Below, piece after piece: positions 28,780-37,171 of a stretch of DNA of 64,000 bases. The notes beneath the pieces are model-generated. The model was not told the origin of the DNA and made no database searches. It was given only the letters and a program-made list of their open reading frames with translations. The DNA comes from Granulicoccus phenolivorans DSM 17626 = NBRC 107789 = JCM 15570 (GTDB lineage: Bacteria; Actinomycetota; Actinomycetes; Propionibacteriales; Propionibacteriaceae), in assembly GCF_000423085.1 (NCBI RefSeq), contig NZ_AUHH01000011.1, positions 38,606 to 102,605 on the forward strand, read 5' to 3'. The translations under genes and the position numbers were made by a program. Position 1 is the first letter of the stretch. Each line of letters begins with the position of its first letter.

Positions 28780-29963
28780 TGGCCCACCCTAGTGCGATCG
28801 ATCGGGGCCGAGCCATCCGATTGCGGCCCGGTCCCGGCGGCCGAGTCCCCCGCCGCCGCGGTACGCCGCCGGGCCCGCAGCACCAACAGCGCGGCCACCA
28901 CCAGGGCCAACACCACCCCACCGCCGATCACCCACGGCAGCACCGGCGGGACCGGCGCCGGCGGCGCCTCCGGCAGGGTGTCACGCAGGTACTGCCCGAT
29001 CGCCGCGGTGGCCGGCGCGAGCTGCTCGCCGGTATAGCCCCCGTGGATCGGCCGGGTGCGGCTGAGTTCCTGGTCCACGGTGACCGCATTGGTCAGCACC
29101 CGCCACAGTCCCGCGCCGGAATCGCAGACCAGGTCGCCGGAGGCACAGACGGTGAACATCCGCGCGGTGTCGCCGCCCACGGCGTACCGGTAGCGGGTGG
29201 CGATGGAGGACAACTGGGCGGTGTCGGCGCTGCCGTCGCCGAGTTGCTTGGCGGCCAGGGCGGCCGCGACCGGGCCGAACTGGCCCTGCTGCCGGGCCTG
29301 GGCGGCGGCCTCGCGCAGGTAGTACAGGCTCGGCATCAAGCCGGTCGAGGTCTCGGTGGAGTCCCCGAGCCGGGTCAGTCGCTGACCGGCGTAGTGGGCC
29401 GGATTGCCGACCAGGACCGCCCCGGCCAGTCGATCCGTGCCCTCGGTGCCGGGCAGGCCGGCGATGACTTCGTTGACGATCTGCGCCCCCTGGGAGAAGC
29501 CGGCCAGGACCCAGCGCTCCCCCGGGCAGCGCGCCCGGGAGTCGGCGAGCACCTCGCTCAGCCGGGTCACCCCGGTGGCGACCGAATCGGTGTAGGCATT
29601 GGCCGGCAGCGGATCGTTGAACAGCAGTTTGTCCAGCCCGAGTGTCAGCAGCACCTGGGGCGCGGTCGCCGGATAGTCGAGATAGACCTGCCGGACGGTG
29701 CCGGTCGGGGTCCCCTGCGGCGCGGCGGTCTGGCCGACCAGTTGGTCGCGCACGGTGGTGACCGTGGGCCCGTAGGGCGCCTGTTCCCCCGAGCCCCGGG
29801 CACCCACGAACAGCAGGTCCGCGCAGGGTTGCTCGGCCGTCGCGCCGGAGGCGACCGGGTCCGGGGCCCAGGTCAGTCCGCCGACCGGAACCGCGTACGC
29901 GGGGGTGGGCAGCAGGCCCAGGAGCAGGGCCAGGGACAGCAGCAGAAGGGGAAGCCGTTTCAT
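28776..29963 (-). CDS. Cutinase-family serine esterase, secreted and membrane-anchored
   Basis: Protein of 395 residues. Residues 1-24 (MKRLPLLLLSLALLLGLLPT) form a signal peptide. The hydrolase domain has the cutinase order: CADLLFVGARGSGEQ (oxyanion region), GFSQGAQIVNEV with nucleophile serine, a CASGDLVCD segment with the acid and a disulfide cysteine, and IHGGYT with the histidine. A Pro-rich spacer and a C-terminal helix (about 343-366) with RARRRT stop-transfer anchor it to the membrane facing outward. Substrates of such enzymes include lipids and polyesters. It sits between folE (62 nt) and folP (overlap ATGA), an unusual insertion into the folate operon. The start is ATG 29963; the longer frame upstream overlaps folE. 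Confidence 0.85.
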   Translation of the reverse strand: MKRLPLLLLSLALLLGLLPTPAYAVPVGGLTWAPDPVASGATAEQPCADLLFVGARGSGEQAPYGPTVTTVRDQLVGQTAAPQGTPTGTVRQVYLDYPATAPQVLLTLGLDKLLFNDPLPANAYTDSVATGVTRLSEVLADSRARCPGERWVLAGFSQGAQIVNEVIAGLPGTEGTDRLAGAVLVGNPAHYAGQRLTRLGDSTETSTGLMPSLYYLREAAAQARQQGQFGPVAAALAAKQLGDGSADTAQLSSIATRYRYAVGGDTARMFTVCASGDLVCDSGAGLWRVLTNAVTVDQELSRTRPIHGGYTGEQLAPATAAIGQYLRDTLPEAPPAPVPPVLPWVIGGGVVLALVVAALLVLRARRRTAAAGDSAAGTGPQSDGSAPIDRTRVGQ

Positions 29964-30025
29964 CGGGTCCCAGGATAGGCGGGACGCCTCCCCCCGCCGA
30001 TCCCGACGACGGCCGATCCGGCGGC

Positions 30026-30595
30026 TCAGCCGCCCAGGATCAGGCTCATCGCCTCGGCCCGGGTGGCGGGATCGCGCAACTGGCCGCGCACCGCACTGGT
30101 CACCGTCTTCGACCCCTGCTTGCGCACCCCGCGCATCGTCATGCACATGTGCTCGGCCTGGACCACCACGATCACCCCGCGCGGCTGCAGGAACTTCATC
30201 AACGCATCGGCCACCTGGGTGGTCAACCGTTCCTGGACCTGGGGGCGGCGGGCATACACATCGACCAGGCGGGCCAACTTGCTCAGCCCGGCAACCCGGC
30301 CGGAGGCACTGGGGATGTAGCCGACATGGGCCACGCCGGTGAAGGGCACCAGATGGTGCTCGCAGGAGCTCCACAGTTCGATGTCCTTGACCAGCACCAT
30401 CTCGTCGTGGGCGACGTCGAAGGTCTTGTCCAGCACGTCGGCCGGATCCTGGTGCAGCCCGGCGTACATCTCGGCGTAGGCGCGCGCCACCCGGTCCGGT
30501 GTCTCCTGGAGTCCGTCCCGATCCGGATCCTCACCGATCCCGATGAGAATTTCGCGCACGGCGGCGGCGATGCGGTCATGATCGAACCCAGTCAT
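30026..30595 (-). CDS. folE: GTP cyclohydrolase I
   Basis: Type IA GTP cyclohydrolase of 189 residues, first step of folate synthesis. Visible: [19 protein letters not shown], the zinc ligands in [10 protein letters not shown] (C and H) and MCMTMRGV (second Cys), [19 protein letters not shown], and the C-terminal S-x-VRG-x-LRD segment. Normal length. It is the first gene of the fol transcript on the minus strand. In many actinobacteria ftsH lies immediately upstream; here about 31 kb separates them. Confidence 0.97.
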   Translation of the reverse strand: MTGFDHDRIAAAVREILIGIGEDPDRDGLQETPDRVARAYAEMYAGLHQDPADVLDKTFDVAHDEMVLVKDIELWSSCEHHLVPFTGVAHVGYIPSASGRVAGLSKLARLVDVYARRPQVQERLTTQVADALMKFLQPRGVIVVVQAEHMCMTMRGVRKQGSKTVTSAVRGQLRDPATRAEAMSLILGG

Positions 30596-30677
30596 ACCGC
30601 GAAGAATGGCACAGTGCCGAGGATTCGTGAGCGAGTCCCGCTGTTCGGCGAGACTGCCGCACCCCGCGGCCGCCGGT

Positions 30678-30683
30678 TAGGGT
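30678..30683 (+). promoter_or_regulatory. -10 box of a predicted leaderless transcript (cobF)
   Basis: TAGGGT ends 6 nt before GTG 30690 with no ribosome binding site, predicting transcription from the start codon itself. Confidence 0.55.
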
Positions 30684-30689
30684 CGGCCC

Positions 30690-31478
30690 GTGGTGAAACG
30701 GGTGTGGGTGATCGGAATCGGCCCCGGCGGCATCGACCAGGTGACCGTGGCGGCGATTCGCGCGCTGAATCGGGTCGAGGTTTTCCTGGTGCCCGACAAG
30801 GGCGCGGCCAAGCACGATCTGGTGGCGCTGCGGGAGCAGATCTGCGCGACCTACATCGATCATGATTACCGGATCATCGAGGTCCCCGACCCCGAGCGCG
30901 GACCCGATGCCGAGCGCAGCGCCGACCAGTACGCCGGCGGGGTCCGGGACTGGCACCGCGCCCGGGCCGATCGGTACGCCGAACTGCTCACCGGGCTGCC
31001 CGAGGCCGACGCCGGGTTCCTGGTCTGGGGGGACCCGGCCTTCTACGACTCGACTCTGCGGATCCTGGACACCCTGCAGGCCGACGGGCTGGAGTTCGAG
31101 GTCACGGTGGTGCCCGGGATCTCGGCGATCCAACTGCTGGCCGGCGAGCACCGCACGGTGCTGAACCGGATCGGGCAACCCATCCACATCACCACCGGCC
31201 GGCGGCTGGTCGCCGACTACCGGGCGTACGGCAGCGACCTCGGCGACCTGGTGGTGATGCTGGACGGCGCGCTGACCTGCCGAGAACTGCGCGCCGAGCC
31301 GCTGGAGATCTTCTGGGGGGCGTATTTGGGCGCGCCCGAGCAGGTACTGCGCCGGGGGCGACTGGACGCGGTGATCGACGAGATCGTCGACCTGCGGGCC
31401 CGGTTGCGCGCCGCGCACGGCTGGATCATGGACACCTATCTGCTGCGCCCGATCACCCCGGCGGGCCCCACCCCGTAA
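30690..31478 (+). CDS. cobF: Precorrin-6A synthase (deacetylating)
   Basis: SAM-dependent methyltransferase of 262 residues. N-terminal VWVIGIGPGGIDQVTVAAI is the tetrapyrrole-methylase glycine loop; FLVPDKGAAKHDLVALR, LVWGDPAFYDSTLRIL and VVPGISAIQLLAGEHRTVLNRIG follow, as in CobF. It methylates C1 and removes the acetyl group, a step specific to the oxygen-dependent pathway. Divergent from folE and alone at the left edge of the cobalamin region. GTG 30690 is supported by the TAGGGT box 6 nt upstream; a second GTG codon follows it. Confidence 0.93.
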   Translation: MVKRVWVIGIGPGGIDQVTVAAIRALNRVEVFLVPDKGAAKHDLVALREQICATYIDHDYRIIEVPDPERGPDAERSADQYAGGVRDWHRARADRYAELLTGLPEADAGFLVWGDPAFYDSTLRILDTLQADGLEFEVTVVPGISAIQLLAGEHRTVLNRIGQPIHITTGRRLVADYRAYGSDLGDLVVMLDGALTCRELRAEPLEIFWGAYLGAPEQVLRRGRLDAVIDEIVDLRARLRAAHGWIMDTYLLRPITPAGPTP

Positions 31479-31497
31479 CCGCGCTGCGTCGGTCGGG

Positions 31498-31884
31498 TCA
31501 GTTCCGGGGCTGGTGCAGGCCCCACCGGTGCCCGAACGGATCGATCAGCCAGCCCCGCCGCTCGCCGGTGTCCTGATCGCTCGGCTCCCGGTCGGCGGTG
31601 GCGCCGGCCGCGATCGCCCGGGCGTACGCCGCGTCGACATCGTCCACCGCGAGCACCATCGCCACCGTGCTGTGGCCCAGCGTCGCCGGCGCGTACGCCC
31701 CGTACTCGTGATACTCATCGGACAGGAAGAACAGGTCGTCGCCGATCCGCAGCGTGATGTGACCGATCCTCCCGTCCTCCTCGTCGTAGCGCTCCCCGGT
31801 CTCCTGGGCCCCGAAGGCCGCGGCATAGAACGCCACCGCAGCCACCCCGTCATGCACCGTCAGGTACGGAATCAGCCGTGTCAT
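31498..31884 (-). CDS. VOC family protein (PhnB/glyoxalase-bleomycin resistance type)
   Basis: Single-domain VOC protein of 128 residues: LIPYLTVHDGVAAVAFYAAAFGAQE, GHITLRIGDDLFFLSDE, VAMVLAVDDVDAAYARAIAAGA, and GWLIDPFGHRWGLHQPR, the usual PhnB-like arrangement with DPFGHRW near the end. It probably dimerises; the substrate is unknown, though such proteins often give resistance to small toxic molecules. AAGGAGA precedes ATG 31884. A promoter with a MerR-type spacer and dyad lies about 70 nt upstream, implying induction by a ligand or stress. It converges with cobF, 19 nt apart. Confidence 0.88.
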   Translation of the reverse strand: MTRLIPYLTVHDGVAAVAFYAAAFGAQETGERYDEEDGRIGHITLRIGDDLFFLSDEYHEYGAYAPATLGHSTVAMVLAVDDVDAAYARAIAAGATADREPSDQDTGERRGWLIDPFGHRWGLHQPRN

Positions 31885-31952
31885 CAGGTTCTCCTTCCCC
31901 CGTGCGGACGGTCGGGCGACCGCCCCGGTCCCACGCCGGAACCTCGCCTCCC

Positions 31953-31983
31953 ACGCTAGAACCTCGCGTTACGTGAGGTGCAA
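31953..31983 (-). promoter_or_regulatory. MerR-type promoter of the VOC gene
   Basis: On the minus strand TTGCAC (31983-31978) and TAGCGT (31958-31953) are separated by 19 nt. The dyad ACCTCACGTAACGCGAGGT (31979-31961) lies between and partly over the -35 box. A long 19-nt spacer holding an ACCTC/GAGGT dyad is the hallmark of promoters twisted open by MerR-family activators. No merR gene is in the window. Confidence 0.6.
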
Positions 31984-32010
31984 GGGCCAGCACCAGCTGT
32001 CCAGAACTTC

Positions 32011-32112
32011 CGCTATCTCGATACACCCGCTATCTCGATACACCCGCAATCTCGATATGCCCGCTATCTCGATATGCCCGCTATCTCGATATGCCCGCTA
32101 TCTCGATACACC
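32011..32112. repeat. Six tandem 17-bp repeats upstream of padR
   Basis: Six contiguous units of CGCTATCTCGATACACC type: units 1, 2 and 6 end ATACACC; units 3, 4 and 5 end ATATGCC; unit 3 has CGCAATC. Each holds TATC-TC-GATA (a short inverted repeat). The array ends 7 nt before the padR -35 box. Confidence 0.95.
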
Positions 32113-32119
32113 AGGTAGC

Positions 32120-32148
32120 TTGCACAACAAGGTACCTTGTTTTAAACT
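32120..32148 (+). promoter_or_regulatory. padR promoter with palindrome in the spacer
   Basis: TTGCAC (32120-32125) and TAAACT (32143-32148) are 17 nt apart. The perfect palindrome AACAAGGTACCTTGTT (32126-32141) fills the spacer, a position where a bound repressor would block RNA polymerase. TAAACT ends 6 nt before GTG 32155, so the mRNA is probably leaderless. Confidence 0.75.
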
Positions 32149-32154
32149 GAAGGC

Positions 32155-32502
32155 GTGCCGAACAATCGTGAGACCGAAGCCTGGGGCTCCCAGATCCGCA
32201 AGGGGGTCGTGGAACTGGCCGTGCTCGGCCTGCTGGCCGCCGAGCCGCGCTACGGCTCCCAACTGGTCGACGACCTGGCCCACTATCCGGCCCTGGCGAT
32301 CAGCGCGGGCACGATCTATCCGCTGCTGTCCCGGCTGCGCAAGGCCGGCCTGATCGAGTCCACCTGGGCCGAGTCCCCGGTCGGACCACCCCGCAAGTAC
32401 TACGCCCTGACCCCGACCGGCCGGACCGCCCTGACCGCGATGACCGACGCCTGGGCCGAAGTCACCAGCACACTCAACCGCATCCTGCAGGAGGGATCAT
32501 GA
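32155..32502 (+). CDS. PadR-family transcriptional regulator
   Basis: Winged-helix regulator of 115 residues, the short PadR subfamily 2. Motifs: KGVVELAVLGLLAAEPRYGSQLVDDL, ISAGTIYPLLSRLRKAGLIES, GPPRKYYALTPTGRTAL, then one C-terminal dimerisation helix. PadR proteins usually repress their own operon and release DNA on binding small molecules. The palindrome in its own promoter is the obvious operator. GTG 32155 coincides with the predicted transcription start. Its stop overlaps the next start (ATGA, 32499-32502), the usual arrangement of short PadR genes with a membrane-protein partner. Confidence 0.95.
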   Translation: MPNNRETEAWGSQIRKGVVELAVLGLLAAEPRYGSQLVDDLAHYPALAISAGTIYPLLSRLRKAGLIESTWAESPVGPPRKYYALTPTGRTALTAMTDAWAEVTSTLNRILQEGS

Positions 32503-33368
32503 GCATCACCGACCTCGCCGACCTGTCCCCGAGCGCCCGCCGTACCGCCGAGGAATTTCTGTCCACCACCCCCGCCGACCTCCGCGACGACCTCCGGGCA
32601 CACCTGCTCGACTCACTGTCCCCCGCGGCCACCGACGCCGACGTGCGTAGCGTTATCGCTGCCCTGGGACCGATCGGGGACGGCACCGCGCGCCGAGGCC
32701 TGCGCGGCCGGCTGCTCGGCATCCCCTACGACTTCACCGCCCCCACCTGGGACAAGATCATCTCCCGGACCTGGAACCCCGCCGACCCGCGGATCTGGCA
32801 ACCGCACCTGTTCGGGATCGGCTGGACCCCGAACCTGGGCGCCATCGCGGCCCGGCTGGGCCTGATCGAGCCCGATGCGGAGGATGATCCGCTTACTACC
32901 GCCCCGCTGAGTCCTGCCGCGATCCTCCCGGCCGCGGTCGCCACCATGGCGGTGCTCGGCTCGGCGGCCGTGCTCGGCCGGTCCCTGCCGGATCGGGTGG
33001 GCCGCGGCTGGCGCGTGGACGGCACACCCAAGCAGGTGGGTTCCCGGGCGCGCGCGATCGCCGGATCGATCGGCTGGACCGCGGGCCCGACCGCGGCGGT
33101 GGCCGCGGCCCTCGCCGCGGGTGCCGGGACAACACCGGCGCAGCGCCGCAACCGCGCCGGCGCGGTGGTGGTCGCCACCGCCATGGCGACCGGGACCGCC
33201 GTCGATTGGCTGGGGGTGGTGATCCGGGCCCGCAGTGGACGTCCGCAACCCTGGGTCGGACCGGCCGCGATCCTGGCCGCGGCCGGGTCGGTCTTCGGGA
33301 TTCTGCTCACCCAGGCCCGCCGCGGCCGGCGCGCCGAACAGGATCGCGACCTGTCCGGGCCGCACTGA
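32499..33368 (+). CDS. DUF1700/DUF5808-type membrane protein, PadR partner
   Basis: Protein of 289 residues cotranscribed with padR. Residues 1-70 form a helical region (ARRTAEEFLSTTPADLRDDLRAHLLDSL) like the N-termini of HAAS/DUF1700 proteins encoded beside PadR genes. Residues 75-125 hold YDFTAPTWDKI, RTWNPADPRIWQPHLFGIGWTPNLGAIAARLGLI, which matches the DUF5808 pattern. Three to four helices follow (about 143-160, 190-210, 222-245, 250-270). The function is unknown; such partners are thought to act in membrane or envelope stress. ATG 32499 overlaps the padR stop. Confidence 0.8.
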   Translation: MSITDLADLSPSARRTAEEFLSTTPADLRDDLRAHLLDSLSPAATDADVRSVIAALGPIGDGTARRGLRGRLLGIPYDFTAPTWDKIISRTWNPADPRIWQPHLFGIGWTPNLGAIAARLGLIEPDAEDDPLTTAPLSPAAILPAAVATMAVLGSAAVLGRSLPDRVGRGWRVDGTPKQVGSRARAIAGSIGWTAGPTAAVAAALAAGAGTTPAQRRNRAGAVVVATAMATGTAVDWLGVVIRARSGRPQPWVGPAAILAAAGSVFGILLTQARRGRRAEQDRDLSGPH

Positions 33369-33401
33369 CGGCCGCACTGGCGAGCCCGGCGTACCGGCGG
33401 C

Positions 33402-36400
33402 TCAGTCCTCCAGGTCGCCCTCGACATCCAGGTAGACCTGCTGCAACTGCTGCAGCAGCGCCGGATCGGGCTGCTCCCAGAGTTCCCGCTCGGCCGCCTC
33501 GTGCAGCTTCTCGATGATCCCGCGCAGCGCCCACGGGTTCGCCTGCCGCAGGAACTCCTGGGTGGTCTCGTCCAGCACATAGCTGGCCGCCAACTGTTCG
33601 TACATCCAGTCCGGCACCACCCCGGCGGTCGCGTCGAACCCGAACAGGTAGTCCACCGTCGCGGCCAGCTCGAAGGCGCCCTTGTAGCCGTGTCGGCGCA
33701 TCGCCGCGATCCACCGCGGGTTGACCACCCGGGCCCGGAAGACCCGGGTGGTCTCCTCGGCCAGGGTGCGGGTCTTCACCGCCTCCGGGGTGGTGGAGTC
33801 CCCGACGTACGCCTTCGGGGCCTGCCCGGTCAACGAGCGCACCATCGCGACCATGCCGCCGTGGTACTGGTAGTAGTCGTCGGAGTCGGCGATGTCGTGC
33901 TCGCGGGTGTCGATGTTCTTGGCCGCGACCTGGATCCGGCGATAGTTGTTCTCCATCGTCTCCCGGGCCGGAACGCCGTTCATCCCGCGCCCGTACGCGA
34001 ATCCGCCCCAGGTGGCGTACACCTCGGCCAGATCGGCATCCGAGCGCCAATTCCCCGCCTCCACCAGCGGCAGGATGCCCGCCCCGTAGGACCCCGGCTT
34101 CGACCCGAAGATCCGCGTGGTGGCCCGGCGCTCGTCCCCGCCGGCGGCCAGGTCGGCCTGCGCGTTGGCCCGGACGAAGTTGACCTCCTCGGGCTCATCG
34201 AGGGCGGCGACCCGGCGTACGGCATCGTCGAGCAGATCGAGCACGTGCGGGAACGCGTCCCGGAAGAACCCGGAGATGCGGACGGTCACATCGATCCGCG
34301 GGCGGCCGAGCTCGGCGGTCGGGATGACCTCCAGCCCGGTGATCCGCCGGGACGCCTCGTCCCAGACCGGGACCACCCCGAGCAGCGCCAGGATCTCGGC
34401 GATGTCGTCCCCGGAGGTCCGCATCGCCGAGGTCCCCCACACCGACAGCCCGACCGAGCGCGGATACTCCCCGGTCTCCTCCAGATAGCGCGCCAGCAAC
34501 GAATCCGCCATCGCCCGACCGGTCTCGTACGCCAGCCGCGACGGGATCGCCTTGGGATCCACCGAGTAGAAGTTCCGCCCGGTCGGCAGCACGTTGACCA
34601 GCCCGCGCAGCGGCGACCCGGACGGCCCGGCCGGAATGTAGCCACCCGCGAGCGCGTGCAACACCGCATCGATCTCGCCGCTGGTCTGCGCCAACCGCGG
34701 CACCACGTGCTCGACGGCGAATCGCAGCGCGGCCGCCACCCCGGCCGGATCCGGCGCGTCGAGGCGGGACACCAGGGGGTCGATCATCTCGGCCTGCCAC
34801 CCGGTCGCGGCCAGCGCGGTGACCAGGTTCCGCGCGGTCTGCTCGACCTGATCGGTGCGGGCCCGGTCCTCCGGCGCGTCCCCGGCCGGCAGCCCGAGCG
34901 CGACCCGCAACCCGGGCACCGGATCGCCGCCGCCGGAGAAGATCTGGTTGGCCCGCAGGATCGCCAGCACCAGGTTGACCAGTTCCTGCCCGGTCGGGGC
35001 CACGCCGAGGGTGTGCAGCCCGTCGCGGATCTGGACATCCTTGATCTCGCACAGCCAGCCGTCGACGTGCATGACGAAGTCGTCGAAGTCGTCGTCGGTG
35101 GGGCGCTGGTCCAGTCCCAGGTCATGGTCCAGCTTGGCCGCCTGGATCAGCGTCCAGATCTCCCCGCGCAGCGCGGGCGCCTTGGCCGGGTCCATCGCCG
35201 AGACGTTGCCGTACTCATCGAGCAACTGCTCCAACCGGGCGATGTCGCCGTAGGTCTCCGCCCGCGCCATCGGCGGCACCAGGTGGTCCACGATCGTGGC
35301 GTGGGCCCGCCGCTTGGCCTGCGTCCCCTCGCCGGGGTCGTTGATCAGGAACGGGTAGATCAGCGGGACCGAGCCGAGCGCGGCGTCGGGCCCGGAGTCC
35401 GCGCCGAGGGCCAGGTTCTTGCCGGGCAGCCACTCCAGGTTGCCGTGCTTGCCGACGTGCACGATCGCGTCGGCGCCGAAGCCCTCCTCCAGCCAGCGGT
35501 AGACCGCGAGGTAGTGATGGGTCGGCGGCAACTCCGGATCGTGGTAGATCGCGATCGGGTTCTCCCCGAAGCCCCGCGGCGGCTGGACCAGGATCACCAC
35601 ATTCCCGGCCCGCAGCGCGGCCGCGACGAGTTCGGGTTCCGCACCGGAGTCGTCGACGAACACCGATCCCGGCGCCGGCCCCCAGGCGTCGGTGATCCGC
35701 TCCAGCAGCGCGGCCGGCAGGTCGGCGGTCCAGGCGGCGTACTGGCTCGCGGTGATCCGCACCGGCTGGCCGGCCAACTGCTCACTGGTCAGCCACTCCT
35801 CGTCCTGGCCGCCGGCGGCGATCAGCGCATGCATCAACTGGTTGCCGCGAGTGGTCAGCAGCGACTCCCCCGGCACCTGCTCGATCGCGCCGGTGCCCGG
35901 AATCTCCCCGGCCGCGCCGATGTCGTAGCCGGCCTCGTGCATCGCGAACAGCAGCCGGATCAGCGAGGCCGGGGTGTCCAGCCCGACCGCATTGCCGATC
36001 CGGGAATGCTTGGTCGGGTACGCCGAGAGCACCAGGGCCACCTTGCGCTCGCCGACCGGGATGTGGCGCAGTCGGGCGTACTTGACCGCCAGGCGTGCCA
36101 TTCGGGCGCAGCGTTCGGGATCGGGCACGTAGTGCGGCAGCCCGTCGGCGTCGGTCTCCTTGAACGAGATCGGGACCCCGATGATCCGCCCGTCGAACTC
36201 GGGCACCGCGACCTGGGTGGCCACATCCAGCGGGCTCATCCCCTCAGCGGAGGCCTCCCAGGTCGCCCGGTCCCAGGTGAGACACAGCGCCTGCAGGATC
36301 GGCACGTCCAGCGCGGCCAGCGCCTGCACGTCCCAGGACTCATCGTCGCCGCCGGCCTGGGCTTGCGCCGGTCGGGTGCCGCCGGCGGCGAGCACCGTGG

Positions 36401-37034
36401 TGATCAGCGCGTCGTAGTCGGCCAGCCGGGTCAGCAGGTCGGCCGGGGGTTCCCGCAGCGAGGTCACGAAGATCGGTACGCCGATCCCCCCGGCCGCGTC
36501 GATCGCGTCGGCCAGGGCCTGCACGTAGGCGGTGTTCTCGGCGGCGTACTGGGCCCGGTAGAACAGCACCGCGACCTTCGGTCGGGCCGGGTCGACCGGT
36601 TCGGGGCGGTCCAGCGCCCCCCACAGCGGTTGCTCGAGGACCGGCTCGAAACCGACCCCGTCCAGCAGCACCGTGTCGCACAGGAACGCGTGCGCATTGG
36701 CCAGGTTCTCCTTGCCGCCCTGGGCCAGGTAGAGGTGGGCCTGCGCGCCGACGTTGCGGGGCACGGTGGACAGTTCCATCAGCGCGGCGTCCGGCAATTG
36801 CTCGCCGCCCAGCACGACCAGCGGCTTGCCGGCCGCCCGCACCGGTTCGAAGGTGGGCGGCAGGGCCTGCACCGAGCCGAGGAACCGGAAGACGATCAGG
36901 TCCGCCGCCCGGGCCAGTTCCGCCGCCCGCTCGGGACCGATCCGGGTGGGATTCGCGTACGCCCAGTCCGCCCCGCACGCCCGCGCGGACAGCAGATCGG
37001 TGTCCGAGGTCGACAGCAGCAGAACAGTGGACAT
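33402..37034 (-). CDS. cobN: Cobaltochelatase large subunit CobN
   Basis: Large chelatase subunit of 1210 residues that inserts cobalt into hydrogenobyrinic acid a,c-diamide using ATP hydrolysis by partner subunits. Family features: VLLLSTSDTDLLSARA at the start, PRNVGAQAHLYLAQGGKENLANAHAFL, VAVLFYRAQYAAENTAYVQALADAI, PPRGFGENPIAIYHDPELPPTHHYLAVYRWLEEGFGADAIVHVGKHGNLEWLPGK (active-site His region), and a conserved C-terminal domain ending near NPWALRGIIEKLHEAAERELW. Length is normal. AGGAGG precedes ATG 37034. No cobST is present; the ChlI/ChlD fusion at 47215 should be its motor. Transcribed divergently from cobG. Confidence 0.96.
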   Translation of the reverse strand: MSTVLLLSTSDTDLLSARACGADWAYANPTRIGPERAAELARAADLIVFRFLGSVQALPPTFEPVRAAGKPLVVLGGEQLPDAALMELSTVPRNVGAQAHLYLAQGGKENLANAHAFLCDTVLLDGVGFEPVLEQPLWGALDRPEPVDPARPKVAVLFYRAQYAAENTAYVQALADAIDAAGGIGVPIFVTSLREPPADLLTRLADYDALITTVLAAGGTRPAQAQAGGDDESWDVQALAALDVPILQALCLTWDRATWEASAEGMSPLDVATQVAVPEFDGRIIGVPISFKETDADGLPHYVPDPERCARMARLAVKYARLRHIPVGERKVALVLSAYPTKHSRIGNAVGLDTPASLIRLLFAMHEAGYDIGAAGEIPGTGAIEQVPGESLLTTRGNQLMHALIAAGGQDEEWLTSEQLAGQPVRITASQYAAWTADLPAALLERITDAWGPAPGSVFVDDSGAEPELVAAALRAGNVVILVQPPRGFGENPIAIYHDPELPPTHHYLAVYRWLEEGFGADAIVHVGKHGNLEWLPGKNLALGADSGPDAALGSVPLIYPFLINDPGEGTQAKRRAHATIVDHLVPPMARAETYGDIARLEQLLDEYGNVSAMDPAKAPALRGEIWTLIQAAKLDHDLGLDQRPTDDDFDDFVMHVDGWLCEIKDVQIRDGLHTLGVAPTGQELVNLVLAILRANQIFSGGGDPVPGLRVALGLPAGDAPEDRARTDQVEQTARNLVTALAATGWQAEMIDPLVSRLDAPDPAGVAAALRFAVEHVVPRLAQTSGEIDAVLHALAGGYIPAGPSGSPLRGLVNVLPTGRNFYSVDPKAIPSRLAYETGRAMADSLLARYLEETGEYPRSVGLSVWGTSAMRTSGDDIAEILALLGVVPVWDEASRRITGLEVIPTAELGRPRIDVTVRISGFFRDAFPHVLDLLDDAVRRVAALDEPEEVNFVRANAQADLAAGGDERRATTRIFGSKPGSYGAGILPLVEAGNWRSDADLAEVYATWGGFAYGRGMNGVPARETMENNYRRIQVAAKNIDTREHDIADSDDYYQYHGGMVAMVRSLTGQAPKAYVGDSTTPEAVKTRTLAEETTRVFRARVVNPRWIAAMRRHGYKGAFELAATVDYLFGFDATAGVVPDWMYEQLAASYVLDETTQEFLRQANPWALRGIIEKLHEAAERELWEQPDPALLQQLQQVYLDVEGDLED

Positions 37035-37122
37035 GGAGCCTCCTGGAACAACGGCGGACGCGGGACCGGCCCGGCCCTGCACCGGTACGTGGGACAGATC
37101 ACAGCCCACGGACCGAATATGG

Positions 37123-37128
37123 ACCCTA
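37123..37128 (-). promoter_or_regulatory. Candidate -10 box of cobN
   Basis: Minus-strand TAGGGT lies about 88 nt before ATG 37034; no clear -35 box. The leader holds a small GTGGG/CCCAC hairpin (37089-37109). No B12-box sequence is present, so this is not a riboswitch. Confidence 0.35.
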
Positions 37129-37159
37129 GCCGGTTTCGGGTGAATGGGGTCCGGGCACC

Positions 37160-37165
37160 TACAGT
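37160..37165 (+). promoter_or_regulatory. -10 box of a predicted leaderless transcript (cobG)
   Basis: TACAGT ends 6 nt before ATG 37172. The intervening GGAGCC is too close to the ATG for normal Shine-Dalgarno use. Confidence 0.5.
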
Positions 37166-37171
37166 GGAGCC

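Noticed and set aside
32011..32112. Possible CRISPR array
   Set aside because: The 17-bp units are contiguous with no unique spacers, and no cas gene is present.
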